This document shows positions 28,473 through 37,226 of a stretch of 64,000 nt of DNA, one piece after another. The stretch spans positions 116,533 to 180,532 of the forward strand of contig JADLHJ010000069.1 of assembly GCA_020848835.1 (NCBI GenBank). Direction: 5' to 3'. The stretch comes from Candidatus Hydrogenedentota bacterium. GTDB taxonomy: Bacteria > Hydrogenedentota > Hydrogenedentia > Hydrogenedentales > SLHB01. The notes beneath the pieces were generated by a model that saw only the letters and a list, made by a program, of their open reading frames with translations, ran no database searches and was not told where the DNA came from. Within the stretch, counting starts at the first letter, position 1, and each line of letters opens with the position of its first letter. Made by a program: the position numbers and the translations under genes.

Positions 28473-30806
28473 CTAGACGCCATCTTGTTTGGGCCGGATT
28501 CCGCTGTCTTCCAACAAGATCATCGTCGGCAACTCTTCTCCGTCGATGGACGCGGGCGTTACCACCGCGCTGGGTTCATCGAGCGCAGGCGTTGTCTCGC
28601 TGGCTTCCTTGTTGTAGTTGTAGAATTTTTCGAGGTTGTCGCGCATGTAGCCGCCCGCAACGTGTTTTGCGCGGTTCAGTACGACGCCGATCACGTTGGA
28701 GCCGATCTGCTGCAACTCTGTCAGGGCGCGGCGTACCATACCCAGACTCGATACCTCGGCGCCGACAACCATGATTACGCCGTCGACCACCGGTGCAAGC
28801 AATTTAGCGTCGGCCATGAGCAATGTCGGCGGCGAATCGATGATTACATGCTCAAACGATTCTTCGGCTTTCTCGAGAAACTCGACCATCTCGCGCGACG
28901 CAAGTTTGCCGATTACCTCGTTCGACAGGAAACCCGGACCCATTACGTACAAATTGTCGATAGGCGTTGAGCGCACGGCTTCTTGCAACGCGATCTTGTT
29001 TGCAAAAATTTCGCCGATGCCGGGCCCGCGATCGATTCCGAGTGTTTTTTCGACGGATGGACGCCGCGCGCAGATATCAAGCAGGAGCACGCGACGGTTC
29101 GCTTGCGCGAGCGAAGTCGCGAGGTTTATTGCGAGCGAGGTTTTGCCGTCTCCTCGCGATGCGCTTGTCACCAAGCAAGTATTCAATTCCGCCGAACCTT
29201 CGGGCGGGTAGATGATGCGCGTCAACACGCGGCGAAATTCGTCTGCGGAGATTGAATCAGGGTGCTCGGCAGTAAGCATCGCCGCTTTCGCGGAACCCGG
29301 AAGTCGCTCGACACTGAGGTCGGGAATCATTGCCATCATCGGGAGATCGGTCACAAACTTCAGATCGACAAGCGAACGAACCGCCTGATCGGTCAATTCA
29401 CGGTAAAGACCAAATGCGAACCCGGCTCCACACGACATCATGAGCACCAGGAACATATATTTGAGGCGTTTCTTAAAATCCGGTGTCGATGGCGCCTGCG
29501 GTTGAATCGCAGTATCAATGGCCGCTGGCGCACGGCTGTCCGCGCGCACCACGCGAATCTTGTCTTTCACTTCGCGCAACGACCCGCGCACATACTCCCG
29601 CTCCGCTTCAGCCTCTTTCAGTTCGGACATAGCCTTCGTGTATTCGAGGGTGTTCGCCGCGTGCTTGCTAAGTTCTTGATCGAATGCTTTCACGCGCGTG
29701 CTTGCGTCGTCTACGAGCGTCTTGGTCGAATCAAGTTTGATCTGGGTCTCGCTCTGCTTTGTGAGTAGCGCATTGGTACGCGCTTTTCGTTCGGCATCCT
29801 TCACAGCCGCGGCCACCGAATTGCGATCGCTCATCTTTTTCATCTTCATGGGACTGTCGTCCCGCAGATTGGATTCCTGCTTTAGGCCCACGTCTAGAGA
29901 ATCTAGATTCGCATTGTGTCTTGAAACAGTTGGATCGGAAGCTACGATTCCCTCAATCCCAAACTCATGAATTTTTTCATCCGGCTTTTGACGGTTTTGT
30001 TCAATTAGTCCCTCTATCTTCTCAAGTTCCTTCTCGAGCAACTGCATTTCCTTTTCTGCAGTCGTTTGGTCTGCCATCGCTTTCGATTGGTTGTCATAGA
30101 AGGATTGGCGCTCCGCATCAGGACCAATTCCGCCGCTCTCGCCAATGATTCCGCCTACGTTTTTACGGCGCCGCTCTACTTCCTGGTCCAATTCGATTAT
30201 CTTGTTCTCATTGGTGGTTCGCTCTTCTTCGAGCTGTTTTGTAACTTCCGCATCTTTTGCCTGATCGGCTTGCAGCGCATGCAAGGTGAATTCTTTCAGG
30301 GTGGCGGAGACTATCGTTACAGCGGCATTTCTATCGCTTGATTTGTAGGAGATCTGAACAAGGTTCGAGTTGGGAACCACACGAGCGTCAATCTTGCCTG
30401 CCAGAAAATAGGCGGGATCGCGGACATCACTAATCTCTGGCAAGATGCGCACATCCTCACGCTGCGCAACTTTGCTTAGAACTGCGATGCTCTTAATTAA
30501 GTTAACGTTAGTTTCCACGTACTGGCCGTAGTCCGACGAAACAGCCCTGTCTTGATCCGGACTTAGTACCGAGACACGAGTCGGCGAGAATCGAATCGCA
30601 GCCATCGCTTCGTATTCACGAGGAATCACGAACCACGCCGCCGCGAGCAGCGGAACTGCCAGCGCCAGCGCGATCGCCGCCATAACCGGGCCGCGCGTGC
30701 GAACAAGCCGTTTGAGATTGATCCCACGGGAAACCGATGCCGCGCCGGGCGGCACGCCCAGTGGCATCAACTGCGTTGCGGTTTCCGTCGTAAAGTCAGA
30801 GGGCAT
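28473..30806 (-). CDS. Polysaccharide co-polymerase with BY-kinase domain (Wzc-like)
   Basis: A 777-residue chain-length determinant fused to a cytoplasmic tyrosine-kinase domain. Residues about 30-70 hold the first membrane helix, the Wzz domain and a long coiled coil follow, and a second helix lies near residue 440. The kinase has Walker A in SASRGDGKTSLAIN (about residue 548), Walker A-prime in VLLLDICARRPSVE, where Cys-Ala replace the usual Ala-Asp/Leu, and Walker B in HVIIDSPPTLLMADAKL. Three tyrosines cluster after the kinase (GYMRDNLEKFYNYNKE), candidate autophosphorylation sites. It sits nine bases after the Wza-like exporter gene, with which it would control polymer length and export. 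Confidence 0.9.
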   Translation of the reverse strand: MPSDFTTETATQLMPLGVPPGAASVSRGINLKRLVRTRGPVMAAIALALAVPLLAAAWFVIPREYEAMAAIRFSPTRVSVLSPDQDRAVSSDYGQYVETNVNLIKSIAVLSKVAQREDVRILPEISDVRDPAYFLAGKIDARVVPNSNLVQISYKSSDRNAAVTIVSATLKEFTLHALQADQAKDAEVTKQLEEERTTNENKIIELDQEVERRRKNVGGIIGESGGIGPDAERQSFYDNQSKAMADQTTAEKEMQLLEKELEKIEGLIEQNRQKPDEKIHEFGIEGIVASDPTVSRHNANLDSLDVGLKQESNLRDDSPMKMKKMSDRNSVAAAVKDAERKARTNALLTKQSETQIKLDSTKTLVDDASTRVKAFDQELSKHAANTLEYTKAMSELKEAEAEREYVRGSLREVKDKIRVVRADSRAPAAIDTAIQPQAPSTPDFKKRLKYMFLVLMMSCGAGFAFGLYRELTDQAVRSLVDLKFVTDLPMMAMIPDLSVERLPGSAKAAMLTAEHPDSISADEFRRVLTRIIYPPEGSAELNTCLVTSASRGDGKTSLAINLATSLAQANRRVLLLDICARRPSVEKTLGIDRGPGIGEIFANKIALQEAVRSTPIDNLYVMGPGFLSNEVIGKLASREMVEFLEKAEESFEHVIIDSPPTLLMADAKLLAPVVDGVIMVVGAEVSSLGMVRRALTELQQIGSNVIGVVLNRAKHVAGGYMRDNLEKFYNYNKEASETTPALDEPSAVVTPASIDGEELPTMILLEDSGIRPKQDGV

Positions 30807-30815
30807 GATCGGGTC

Positions 30816-32117
30816 CTAGGGTTGTTGGTTCTGTTGGGCCGAAAGAATTGACAAAGTAGACAGTAACGAGGAGTTATTACCGCCAGAACCGACGAAGCTG
30901 CGAATTGTCTGAAGCGTGCCAAGAAGTCCGTTCCCGTCATCGCCGCTGTCAACCAGCAATCGGTTGCGCTCGTCCGCGTAGTACGCGTCAAACATCTGCG
31001 TATACAAACTAAGAATCGGCGATATCGTGCCCGTGAAACGTTGCACGAATTCCTGCGCGCGCACCAGATCTTTGCGCGGCACGTAGACCACATCTCCCGG
31101 ACGCATTGGGATATCGACACCGGTCTTGAAAATCTGCCGAACATCCACAACGATAACATCGCTATGCGTCGGATCTACGGGGCGAATAATCACGATATGA
31201 CGCATCTTGGCCGCAGACTCATTTGGGCCGCCGGCCTGCGTCAGCACATGCAGCAGGTTCTGTCCTTCTGACAGCTGAAATACGGAGGGTTGCCGAACTT
31301 CACCAAGCACATAAATGAGGTTTACGTTTTCGGGCACATAAACAACGTCACCGGGAAGCACCGCGGTTTCCGTCGGATGCGGGCCGTGCTTCGTCAGTCC
31401 GCGCAAATCGAGTTCGATTACTTCGCGCGTGCCGTTTGGAGACCGAATCAAAAACGCCTTTGTCAGCGTACCGGTTGTGGCGGCGTAAGACTCTCCGCCC
31501 GAACGCTGCGTAATGCGCAAGCCGCCGGCGATATTGATCGCTTCGAGTACATTGATTTTCGCGTTGTACGAATATTGAGATGGGTTGGACACATCGCCGA
31601 ATACGTAAAAATACTTGCTCGCCGTCGCGCGCACACTCAGCGCCAGCAACGGCTCTTTGAATATTTTTTTGTATGCTTCCAAGACCATCGCTTCGGCTTC
31701 TGCGCGGGTCTTACCGGCGACCTTTACATCGCCAACCTGAGGAAGGGCTACCGTCCCGTCGTAAAGCACTACCATGTCTTCGCGGGAAAGCGTGGGATCG
31801 TCAAACGACTGGAACATCAGCGTGTCGCCGGGCCCGAGTGTATAGTTATCGGAGGCCGCAGTAGGCGCAACCGCACCTTCCGGCGCAGGAACATTCGGCT
31901 GCGCAGTCGCCGGCGTTTGTTGTGGAGCATCGTCTGTTGGCTTAAGCGTGTCAGGCAACAAACCTTCTGTCGAAACGCGAACCGTCTCGACAACCGGAGA
32001 TTTTAGTTGAGTGAATTTCTTTTGAAAGATGCCCGCGTGGGCATAGCTCGCCGCAAAAAAAACAAGTGTCGCTGCCGCAGCAATTCGCCGCGTTTTCCAC
32101 CACGCTCGCTCGGTCAT
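30816..32117 (-). CDS. Polysaccharide export protein (Wza-like)
   Basis: A 433-residue exported protein for outer-membrane exopolysaccharide export. It has a signal peptide ending near YAHA-GI, a proline/alanine-rich linker, then the Poly_export domain beginning YTLGPGDTLMFQSFDDPTLS with VLYDGTVALPQVGDVKVAGK. SLBB domains follow: YFYVFGDVSNPSQYSYNAKI and NLIYVLGEVRQPSVFQLSEG, each leading to a PGDVVYVP block. No lipobox Cys is visible, unlike classic Wza. It lies between the enhancer-binding protein gene and the Wzc-like gene, the usual order in exosortase loci. Confidence 0.9.
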   Translation of the reverse strand: MTERAWWKTRRIAAAATLVFFAASYAHAGIFQKKFTQLKSPVVETVRVSTEGLLPDTLKPTDDAPQQTPATAQPNVPAPEGAVAPTAASDNYTLGPGDTLMFQSFDDPTLSREDMVVLYDGTVALPQVGDVKVAGKTRAEAEAMVLEAYKKIFKEPLLALSVRATASKYFYVFGDVSNPSQYSYNAKINVLEAINIAGGLRITQRSGGESYAATTGTLTKAFLIRSPNGTREVIELDLRGLTKHGPHPTETAVLPGDVVYVPENVNLIYVLGEVRQPSVFQLSEGQNLLHVLTQAGGPNESAAKMRHIVIIRPVDPTHSDVIVVDVRQIFKTGVDIPMRPGDVVYVPRKDLVRAQEFVQRFTGTISPILSLYTQMFDAYYADERNRLLVDSGDDGNGLLGTLQTIRSFVGSGGNNSSLLSTLSILSAQQNQQP

Positions 32118-32132
32118 GGTTCCTACGCTCCC

Positions 32133-33212
32133 TCAGTCCGCATCCTGGTTACTAACAGTTGTTTTGCCGATCTGATACGCATCAATCCGGCGCAATAAAG
32201 AACTATAGCTGACCCGCAACAATTTCGCCGCTTTTCGCCGGTTCCACAGCGTGAAGCGCAGAGCTTCCTCGATCATCGCGCGCTCGGTTTCCTCCACCGC
32301 TCGTTGCGTGGCCTCTTTGAGCGGCATGAACTTCTTCTGCGGAGACTCCGCCTGGCCGTTCGCCGGCTGCTTATTTTCTATTGGATGCACCCGGCCCGGC
32401 GCGGGTGGCACAATCACCGGCCCGCCATCGCCAAGCAATGTCGTCGGGTCGCCGGTGGTCACGTATTTCTTGACGCAGGTCCCAAGCTCGCGGATGTTTC
32501 CGCTCCACTCGTACTCGGCCATGGCATCGAGCATGTCATGAGGAATGGGTTTGTAAGACTTACCTAGGCGTTCGCTGTGGTTAAAGTTGAAATGCTCTGC
32601 GAGGAGCGGAATGTCCTCGCGGCGCTCGCGCAGGGCCGGCATGCGCACAACCACTTCGCTCAATCGGAAGAAAACGTCCTCTCGCATTTGGCCTTCAGTA
32701 ACGGCCTTCTCGAGATCCACGTTGGTCGCGGCTATCACGCGGACGTCTACTTCAATGGGGCTCACGCCCCCGATACGCATGAACGGTTCCCCGTCCAAAA
32801 CCTGAAGCAGCTTGCCTTGCACAGTATAGGACGTCTCGGCGATCTCATCAAGGAATATCGTTCCGTGGTTCGCGAGTTCAAAGCGCCCCGGTTTGGACGT
32901 ACGCGCACCCGTAAAGGCACCGCGCTCGTAACCAAACAGCTCGCTTTCTAGAATGCTTTCAGGAATCGCCGGACAATTTACCTTGATAAAGGGCTTGCCG
33001 TAGCGGTTCGAGTATTTGTGAAGCAGGCGCGCGGCGATGTCCTTGCCCGTCCCGCTTTCGCCGCTGATAAGCACAGTCAAAACTGAGGGCGCAAGTCGCT
33101 GAATGAGCGCGCGGATCTCCTGAATCGCGGGACTGACTCCAAGCAGCCCCTCGTTTAAGGGTGCGCGGACGATCTCATCGTACGAAAGCGGCGCGTGGGC
33201 CAGTTCTGGCAC
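32133..33212 (-). CDS. Sigma-54-dependent enhancer-binding protein without receiver domain
   Basis: A 359-residue AAA+ activator of RpoN-dependent promoters. It starts almost at the AAA+ domain: Walker A ISGESGTGKDIAAR, the sigma-54 contact loop as RGAFTGA, Walker B TIFLDEIAE, sensor region VRVIAATNVDLEK. A Fis-type helix-turn-helix closes the protein (WNRRKAAKLLRVSYSSLLRR). There is no receiver, GAF or PAS domain, so activity may be set by expression or a partner. I prefer the GTG at 33212: AGGAGG lies 5 bases upstream, inside the longer reading from the ATG at 33239. It heads the exopolysaccharide locus and its own leader carries a TTGTC-N6-GACAA repeat and a sigma-54-like motif. Confidence 0.88.
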   Translation of the reverse strand: MPELAHAPLSYDEIVRAPLNEGLLGVSPAIQEIRALIQRLAPSVLTVLISGESGTGKDIAARLLHKYSNRYGKPFIKVNCPAIPESILESELFGYERGAFTGARTSKPGRFELANHGTIFLDEIAETSYTVQGKLLQVLDGEPFMRIGGVSPIEVDVRVIAATNVDLEKAVTEGQMREDVFFRLSEVVVRMPALRERREDIPLLAEHFNFNHSERLGKSYKPIPHDMLDAMAEYEWSGNIRELGTCVKKYVTTGDPTTLLGDGGPVIVPPAPGRVHPIENKQPANGQAESPQKKFMPLKEATQRAVEETERAMIEEALRFTLWNRRKAAKLLRVSYSSLLRRIDAYQIGKTTVSNQDAD

Positions 33213-33320
33213 GGTTGCCTCCTGTTGACCTACGAGCATTCACGCAGACCTCTCGCGTCGTGCCCGGGTTATCGTCCCATTGTACAATCCGGCAAGTCCG
33301 GACGTTCCACGGTGAGACAA

Positions 33321-33343
33321 AACAATTGTCATGCCAGACAATT
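33321..33343 (-). promoter_or_regulatory. Sigma-54-like promoter overlapping a TTGTC-N6-GACAA palindrome
   Basis: On the minus strand TGGCATGACAATTGT spans 33336 to 33322, with the GG and the G of the -12 element 12 bases apart as required; the -12 dinucleotide is GT rather than GC. The same bases hold the inverted repeat AATTGTC-ATGCCA-GACAATT (33324-33343). The predicted transcript would start near 33310, about 97 bases before the GTG of the enhancer-binding protein gene. Confidence 0.5.
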
Positions 33344-33589
33344 CTTGATTCCGTTTCGCACGAAGAATACGCACGTGATTCAAGTATTTTAGCGCAGTAT
33401 ATAGGGATGTTGTCACTGGGTGTACAAAATATAGCCCAATGTATCAAACACTGGGAAATTCAAGATATGAACGGGTCACGCGCTCTGGCGAACGCTAATT
33501 GTTCAAAAATGACAAAGTTCTGCACATTTTGTTCAAAAATGCGCGCAGTTTATAGCGTTTATACAGCGAATTAAATAGTGGGGGGGTTG
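33344..33589. other. Intergenic, no gene seen
   Basis: Between the enhancer-binding protein promoter region and the terminator of the PEP-CTERM gene I see no coding region or RNA gene. Two copies of TTGTTCAAAAATG/TTCAAAAATGCGC-like sequence occur near 33500 and 33530 (GTTCAAAAATG twice), of unknown meaning. Confidence 0.35.
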
Positions 33590-33626
33590 AAAAAGCACTG
33601 CGGCAGGCCGTTTCCGGCCCACCGCA
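33590..33626 (-). terminator. Intrinsic terminator of the PEP-CTERM gene
   Basis: On the minus strand TGCGG-TG-GGCCG, loop GAAA, CGGCC-TG-CCGCA forms two 5-bp stems with a symmetric internal loop, followed by GTGC and TTTTT. It lies 58 bases after the PEP-CTERM stop codon. Confidence 0.75.
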
Positions 33627-33684
33627 TGTGCATATCTCGATCTAACGGCCACTCACAACGTGACCGTCACACAAGGAGGTGAAG

Positions 33685-34446
33685 TTATGCCGACTGCTTG
33701 AAGCGGCGAATCCCAAGGGCCGCGAGGCCAAGGCCAAGTAGCGCCATCGAGGTCGGTTCGGGGATTACCGTCCGGTTCAGCGTAATCTGGACCAAAACGT
33801 CCTGGTAGTCCGAGTCGCCAATATTCTGAATCTTCGCATCGCCTTCCACGAGGTAGTCGTAGGGCAAGTCCTCGAAACAAAGCAAATACGTGTCTTCGAA
33901 GGGCGTTGTCAGGATTAGCACATGGATTTCACCGGGCGTCGTCTGGAACTGGCCATCATTGAGGTAAGCCTCGGAGAACCAGTTAAAGTAAACGTTCGGG
34001 TCGTCTGGCAGCGCGGCGTGGTCATAGAACCCGATTTCGCCGAGACCCTGCACATCCACAGTTATAGGATCCATCGTGACCGGGCCCTGTCCAGAGTTGG
34101 GATCGGTATTGTCTAAGGGTCCCAAAACGTCCGTCATATTCAGCGTAATCTTCGAGTTGCTGGCTGTGTAGAACCCGACCGTGTCCGTAAGGAACGACTG
34201 GCGCCACAGCGCATCGAAGCTGATGGATTCGACATCGGAATCCAGCGTCATCGTTTCCCAGCCCGTCTGGGTAGCCAGGAAATCCGGGTCGTCGGCAGCG
34301 GTGAAGCTGGTGCCGTAGATGCTGTTGTAGATCGTATGAAGCTCCGGCTCACCACCATTCGGCGTGCCCGGAACCACGACGGCGGATGCAGTGAAGCTTA
34401 TAAACCCCACGGCCACAGCGACCGCCAATGTTTTGCGAAACTTCAT
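33685..34446 (-). CDS. PEP-CTERM sorting domain protein
   Basis: A 253-residue exported protein with signal peptide MKFRKTLAVAVAVGFISFTASA and a C-terminal sorting signal: the motif VIPEPTSMALLGLGLAALG followed by the basic IRRFKQS. This tripartite tail marks it as a substrate for an exosortase, probably the one at 22700-24238. The body is acidic, beta-rich and has no recognised domain. A strong ribosome site GGAGGT precedes the ATG. It has its own terminator, a sigma-54-type promoter about 80 bases upstream and an inverted repeat farther upstream, so it looks individually regulated. By analogy with other PEP-CTERM proteins it may be a matrix or floc component. Confidence 0.9.
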   Translation of the reverse strand: MKFRKTLAVAVAVGFISFTASAVVVPGTPNGGEPELHTIYNSIYGTSFTAADDPDFLATQTGWETMTLDSDVESISFDALWRQSFLTDTVGFYTASNSKITLNMTDVLGPLDNTDPNSGQGPVTMDPITVDVQGLGEIGFYDHAALPDDPNVYFNWFSEAYLNDGQFQTTPGEIHVLILTTPFEDTYLLCFEDLPYDYLVEGDAKIQNIGDSDYQDVLVQITLNRTVIPEPTSMALLGLGLAALGIRRFKQSA

Positions 34447-34524
34447 TTAAATCTACCTCCACTTGGTGCCCCCACGCGAGGCCCTGTAACTCAGCCAATT
34501 TCGCTACAAACCATCAAACTTAAC

Positions 34525-34539
34525 GCACAGACCGTGCCA
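34525..34539 (-). promoter_or_regulatory. Sigma-54 promoter of the PEP-CTERM gene
   Basis: On the minus strand TGGCACGGTCTGTGC has a perfect -24 element TGGCACG and the -12 GC at the correct 12-base spacing; only the first T of the consensus TTGC is replaced by G. Predicted start near 34513, 67 bases before the ATG. Confidence 0.75.
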
Positions 34540-34637
34540 TCTACCCGAATGTTATCGTAACCCCCCATATACAAATAACTTACAAAAAAAAGAGGGGATT
34601 AAACTGTATCACTGGTTGCTCCCTTGCGAGGAAATAG

Positions 34638-34653
34638 TTGTCATGCATGACAA
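34638..34653. promoter_or_regulatory. Palindrome TTGTCATGCATGACAA, candidate enhancer site
   Basis: A perfect 16-bp palindrome centred 120 bases upstream of the -12 element of the PEP-CTERM promoter, the usual distance for an upstream activating sequence of an RpoN activator. It shares TTGTC-N6-GACAA with sites at 33326 and 44821. Confidence 0.7.
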
Positions 34654-35210
34654 TCTTTTCTTCGGTGTTGCACAAATGGTATAGGGGAATTCCGAACTAA
34701 ACCCACCAAAAAAGAAATACCGTGCACTACCCAAATGTCGCTTAGAAGAAATCCTTGACTTCCACGTATTCTACACCCATCCCCCGTAAATATGTCAAGA
34801 AAAAATTAACACGTAGGTCTATACAGGAAAGATATTTAGATAAATCGCAATATAGAATACACGCTCTAGTCCAGTCGCATTCGGCGCTGTTAAACTTTTA
34901 GCCGCACCTTGACAAAGCAGGTATTTGGGCTTTCTCAGGATTCCACCTCCGGTTTCCTGATATTACTTGACAGAGTATCCCGTCCCCTGTCACGCATCCT
35001 TAACAATGGGGCGAACATGAAGGTTACTCGTCAGATTTTATATTTCGTTTGGTTTGTAAACTTTGAAACTAAGCCCGTTTTCTACTTGGGACAGACAAGT
35101 GCGCATACCTACGCGATAATTTGGTGAGGTATGTATTGAACAAGGAAGCGCACCCGCATAGAATGAAATCCGTGCCATCCGTATATGCGAGGAGAGGTGA
35201 GGCGACCGCC
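34654..35210. other. Divergent intergenic region
   Basis: About 550 bases between the enhancer-like site and the NfeD gene. It is AT-rich in parts and contains TTGAC hexamers at 34756, 34909 and 34968, but I could not match any with a good -10 element. A 72-codon open frame here (34909-35127) has no ribosome site or recognisable features. Confidence 0.35.
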
Positions 35211-36845
35211 ATGGTATCGGCCCGACGAGGAATATTCGTGCTTGCCTTTGGCGCGCTCCTGGCCTTTGGCAGCGCGTCCCAACCCGAAACCCCCGAATAC
35301 GTCACCGCAGTGCGACTCGAAGGCATGGTGGATGACGGCATGGCTGTACTTGTCGATCGCGCCATACGGGAAGTCGCCGATTCCAAAGCGTTAATTTTCA
35401 TTATTGACACTCCGGGCGGGAGGGTCGATTCGGCGTTCAATATCGTGGATAAGATCGTACAAGCACCCTGCAAAACCGTAGCGTACATTACCGGCGAAAT
35501 GGGAGCCATCTCCGCAGGAGCGCTTATCAGTTACGCTTGCGACGAAATCGTAATGTCTCCCTCGGCTAACATCGGTGCGGCGCAGCCTGTCATGATGAGC
35601 CAACAGGGGATGGAGCCGCTCGGCGAAAAGGAAACGTCGGTGGTGCGCGCGAAATTCGCAACCATCGCTGAGATGAAAGGCCATAATCCCGATATAGCCC
35701 GCGCAATGGTTGATAAAGATATCGAGCTGCGCGCGTTTCCGCAGCCGGACGGTTCGTTCAAAGTACAAGCAACGGATCCCGAAACCAAGGCGGGTTTCGA
35801 CGCGACCGAGGTAGTCAACGACATCGCAAACGATCCGGAAGACGCGATTCGCACCATCGCGAAACTGTTCGGCGTCGAAATTCCAGATGTGAAGCCCGAC
35901 AAGAACGAGGAAGAACCGGCCGCGACGGAAGTGGAACTGATCCAGGAAGCGACGGCATCCACGGCGACCGCGGAGAACGTCGGCGGGATCGTGATCGATT
36001 CTTCCGACAAACTGCTCACGCTCACTCCGCAAGAAGCGAAGAAGTACGGCGTAATTAAGTATATCTCTAAAGACTTGGACCAAGTGCTCTGGGATTTGAG
36101 TCTTAACAGCATGGCCGTTGTGACCATTACGCCGACTTGGAGTGAAGACCTCTACAAGTGGCTTATCAGCCCGGAAATTACGTTGCTGCTCCTCGTGCTC
36201 GGCGTCGGCGGCCTGTACATCGAATTCAAGACACCGGGTTTCGGATTGCCTGGCATAGTCGGCATATGCGCGCTCACCATCTTTTTCGGCTCACGCTATG
36301 TCGTGGGCTTGGCGGATTGGCTTGATGTCGCGCTTCTGATCACGGGAATTATTCTAGTCCTGGTCGAAATTTTCATCGTGCCCGGTTTTGGCGTTATAGG
36401 CGCGCTAGGGATCATTTTTGTTCTCGCGGGTATCGTGATGTCTTTCACCTTCGACGATTATCAATTACCACAATATAGTTGGCAATGGGACCGTCTGGAA
36501 GACGCGGGATTCGCGATGACCATGACGATGTTCAGCATGGTGCTGATTGTCCTGCTTACTTGGAAGTTCCTGCCGAAGACGCCGCTCTACAGCCGACTCG
36601 TCCTGGCCGATCAGCAGCTCCCACAGGAAGGCTACACCGCACAAATTCCGCACGAAGCCGAAGCAACAATCGGCAGGAAAGGCATCGCCACAAGCATGCT
36701 TCGTCCAGCTGGCCGGGGTCGCTTTGGCGACAAGACTTACCAGGTGGTCAGCCTTTCCGAATATATTGAAGAGGGCACGCCAATCGTCATCGTACAAGCG
36801 GAAGGCAACCGCTACGTAGTTGATCGCATAAAAAAACCGGCATGA
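35211..36845 (+). CDS. nfeD: NfeD family membrane-bound ClpP-class serine protease
   Basis: A 544-residue protein with a signal peptide, a ClpP-class protease domain, four or five membrane helices and a C-terminal OB-fold NfeD domain. The catalytic dyad fits Ser101 in GAISAGALISYAC and Lys140 in GEKETSVVRAKF, spaced as in the archaeal NfeD PH1510. The protease domain also shows IFIIDTPGGRVDSAFNIVD and MSPSANIGAAQPVM. The OB domain reads IGRKGIATSMLRPAGRGRFG. I start at the ATG at 35211, downstream of GGAGAGGTGAGG, which begins the signal peptide. It heads a cluster that includes a short NfeD and FloA, with which such proteases are thought to act at membrane microdomains. Confidence 0.9.
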   Translation: MVSARRGIFVLAFGALLAFGSASQPETPEYVTAVRLEGMVDDGMAVLVDRAIREVADSKALIFIIDTPGGRVDSAFNIVDKIVQAPCKTVAYITGEMGAISAGALISYACDEIVMSPSANIGAAQPVMMSQQGMEPLGEKETSVVRAKFATIAEMKGHNPDIARAMVDKDIELRAFPQPDGSFKVQATDPETKAGFDATEVVNDIANDPEDAIRTIAKLFGVEIPDVKPDKNEEEPAATEVELIQEATASTATAENVGGIVIDSSDKLLTLTPQEAKKYGVIKYISKDLDQVLWDLSLNSMAVVTITPTWSEDLYKWLISPEITLLLLVLGVGGLYIEFKTPGFGLPGIVGICALTIFFGSRYVVGLADWLDVALLITGIILVLVEIFIVPGFGVIGALGIIFVLAGIVMSFTFDDYQLPQYSWQWDRLEDAGFAMTMTMFSMVLIVLLTWKFLPKTPLYSRLVLADQQLPQEGYTAQIPHEAEATIGRKGIATSMLRPAGRGRFGDKTYQVVSLSEYIEEGTPIVIVQAEGNRYVVDRIKKPA

Positions 36846-36929
36846 TGTTTTGGGGGACTAGTCCACGTTGTCTAAATGGTCTGTTCTGTCCACAATTACT
36901 TAGCAATCGGCGGGAGAATCAATATTTCC

Positions 36930-37226
36930 ATGGACATTCGCAGCTCGCTCATTACAATGCTCAAACAACTACGAGACGACATGCTCGTCATTCAGCAGCA
37001 GGGCGCGGGTTATTACAGCTGCACGCCATTCGCGAAGCGCTACAACAAACTCCTCGCGCAGGGGAAAAAACTGTTCGACAGCGGTGACGGATTAATCGGC
37101 ACCTTTGAGAACATTGAAGAGTCCGACCCGAAAGATCCGGGCGAGAAGATGAAGGTCGTACAACAAATCCGTGTCGAAATCAGTCAGCTACTCGCATTGC
37201 TCGAATCGTCGGGGGCGAGCGCATAA
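36930..37226 (+). CDS. Small hypothetical protein in NfeD/FloA cluster
   Basis: A 98-residue soluble, mostly helical protein with no recognised family. It has a helical start (SSLITMLKQLRDDMLVIQQQ), a middle GAGYYSCTPFAKRYNKLLAQ, and a C-terminal helix rich in Gln and Leu. CGGGAGA lies 13 bases before the ATG at 36930, a long spacing; a start upstream at 36876 is possible. Its stop codon directly abuts the start of the short NfeD gene (TAAATG), so it is in the operon. Confidence 0.65.
   Translation: MDIRSSLITMLKQLRDDMLVIQQQGAGYYSCTPFAKRYNKLLAQGKKLFDSGDGLIGTFENIEESDPKDPGEKMKVVQQIRVEISQLLALLESSGASA

Noticed and set aside
33207..33218. TGGCACGGTTGC on the plus strand, resembling a sigma-54 promoter
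   Set aside because: The two elements are three bases too close (GG to GC is 9 instead of 12) and it lies inside the activator gene facing no plus-strand gene.
33674..33700. AAGGAGGTGAAGTT-ATG on the plus strand, a perfect ribosome site before an ATG
   Set aside because: The frame closes after four codons and the sequence is the antisense of the end of the PEP-CTERM gene, so it is probably chance.
34909..35127. A 72-codon open frame upstream of nfeD
   Set aside because: No ribosome site, no conserved features, and it lies in a promoter-type region.
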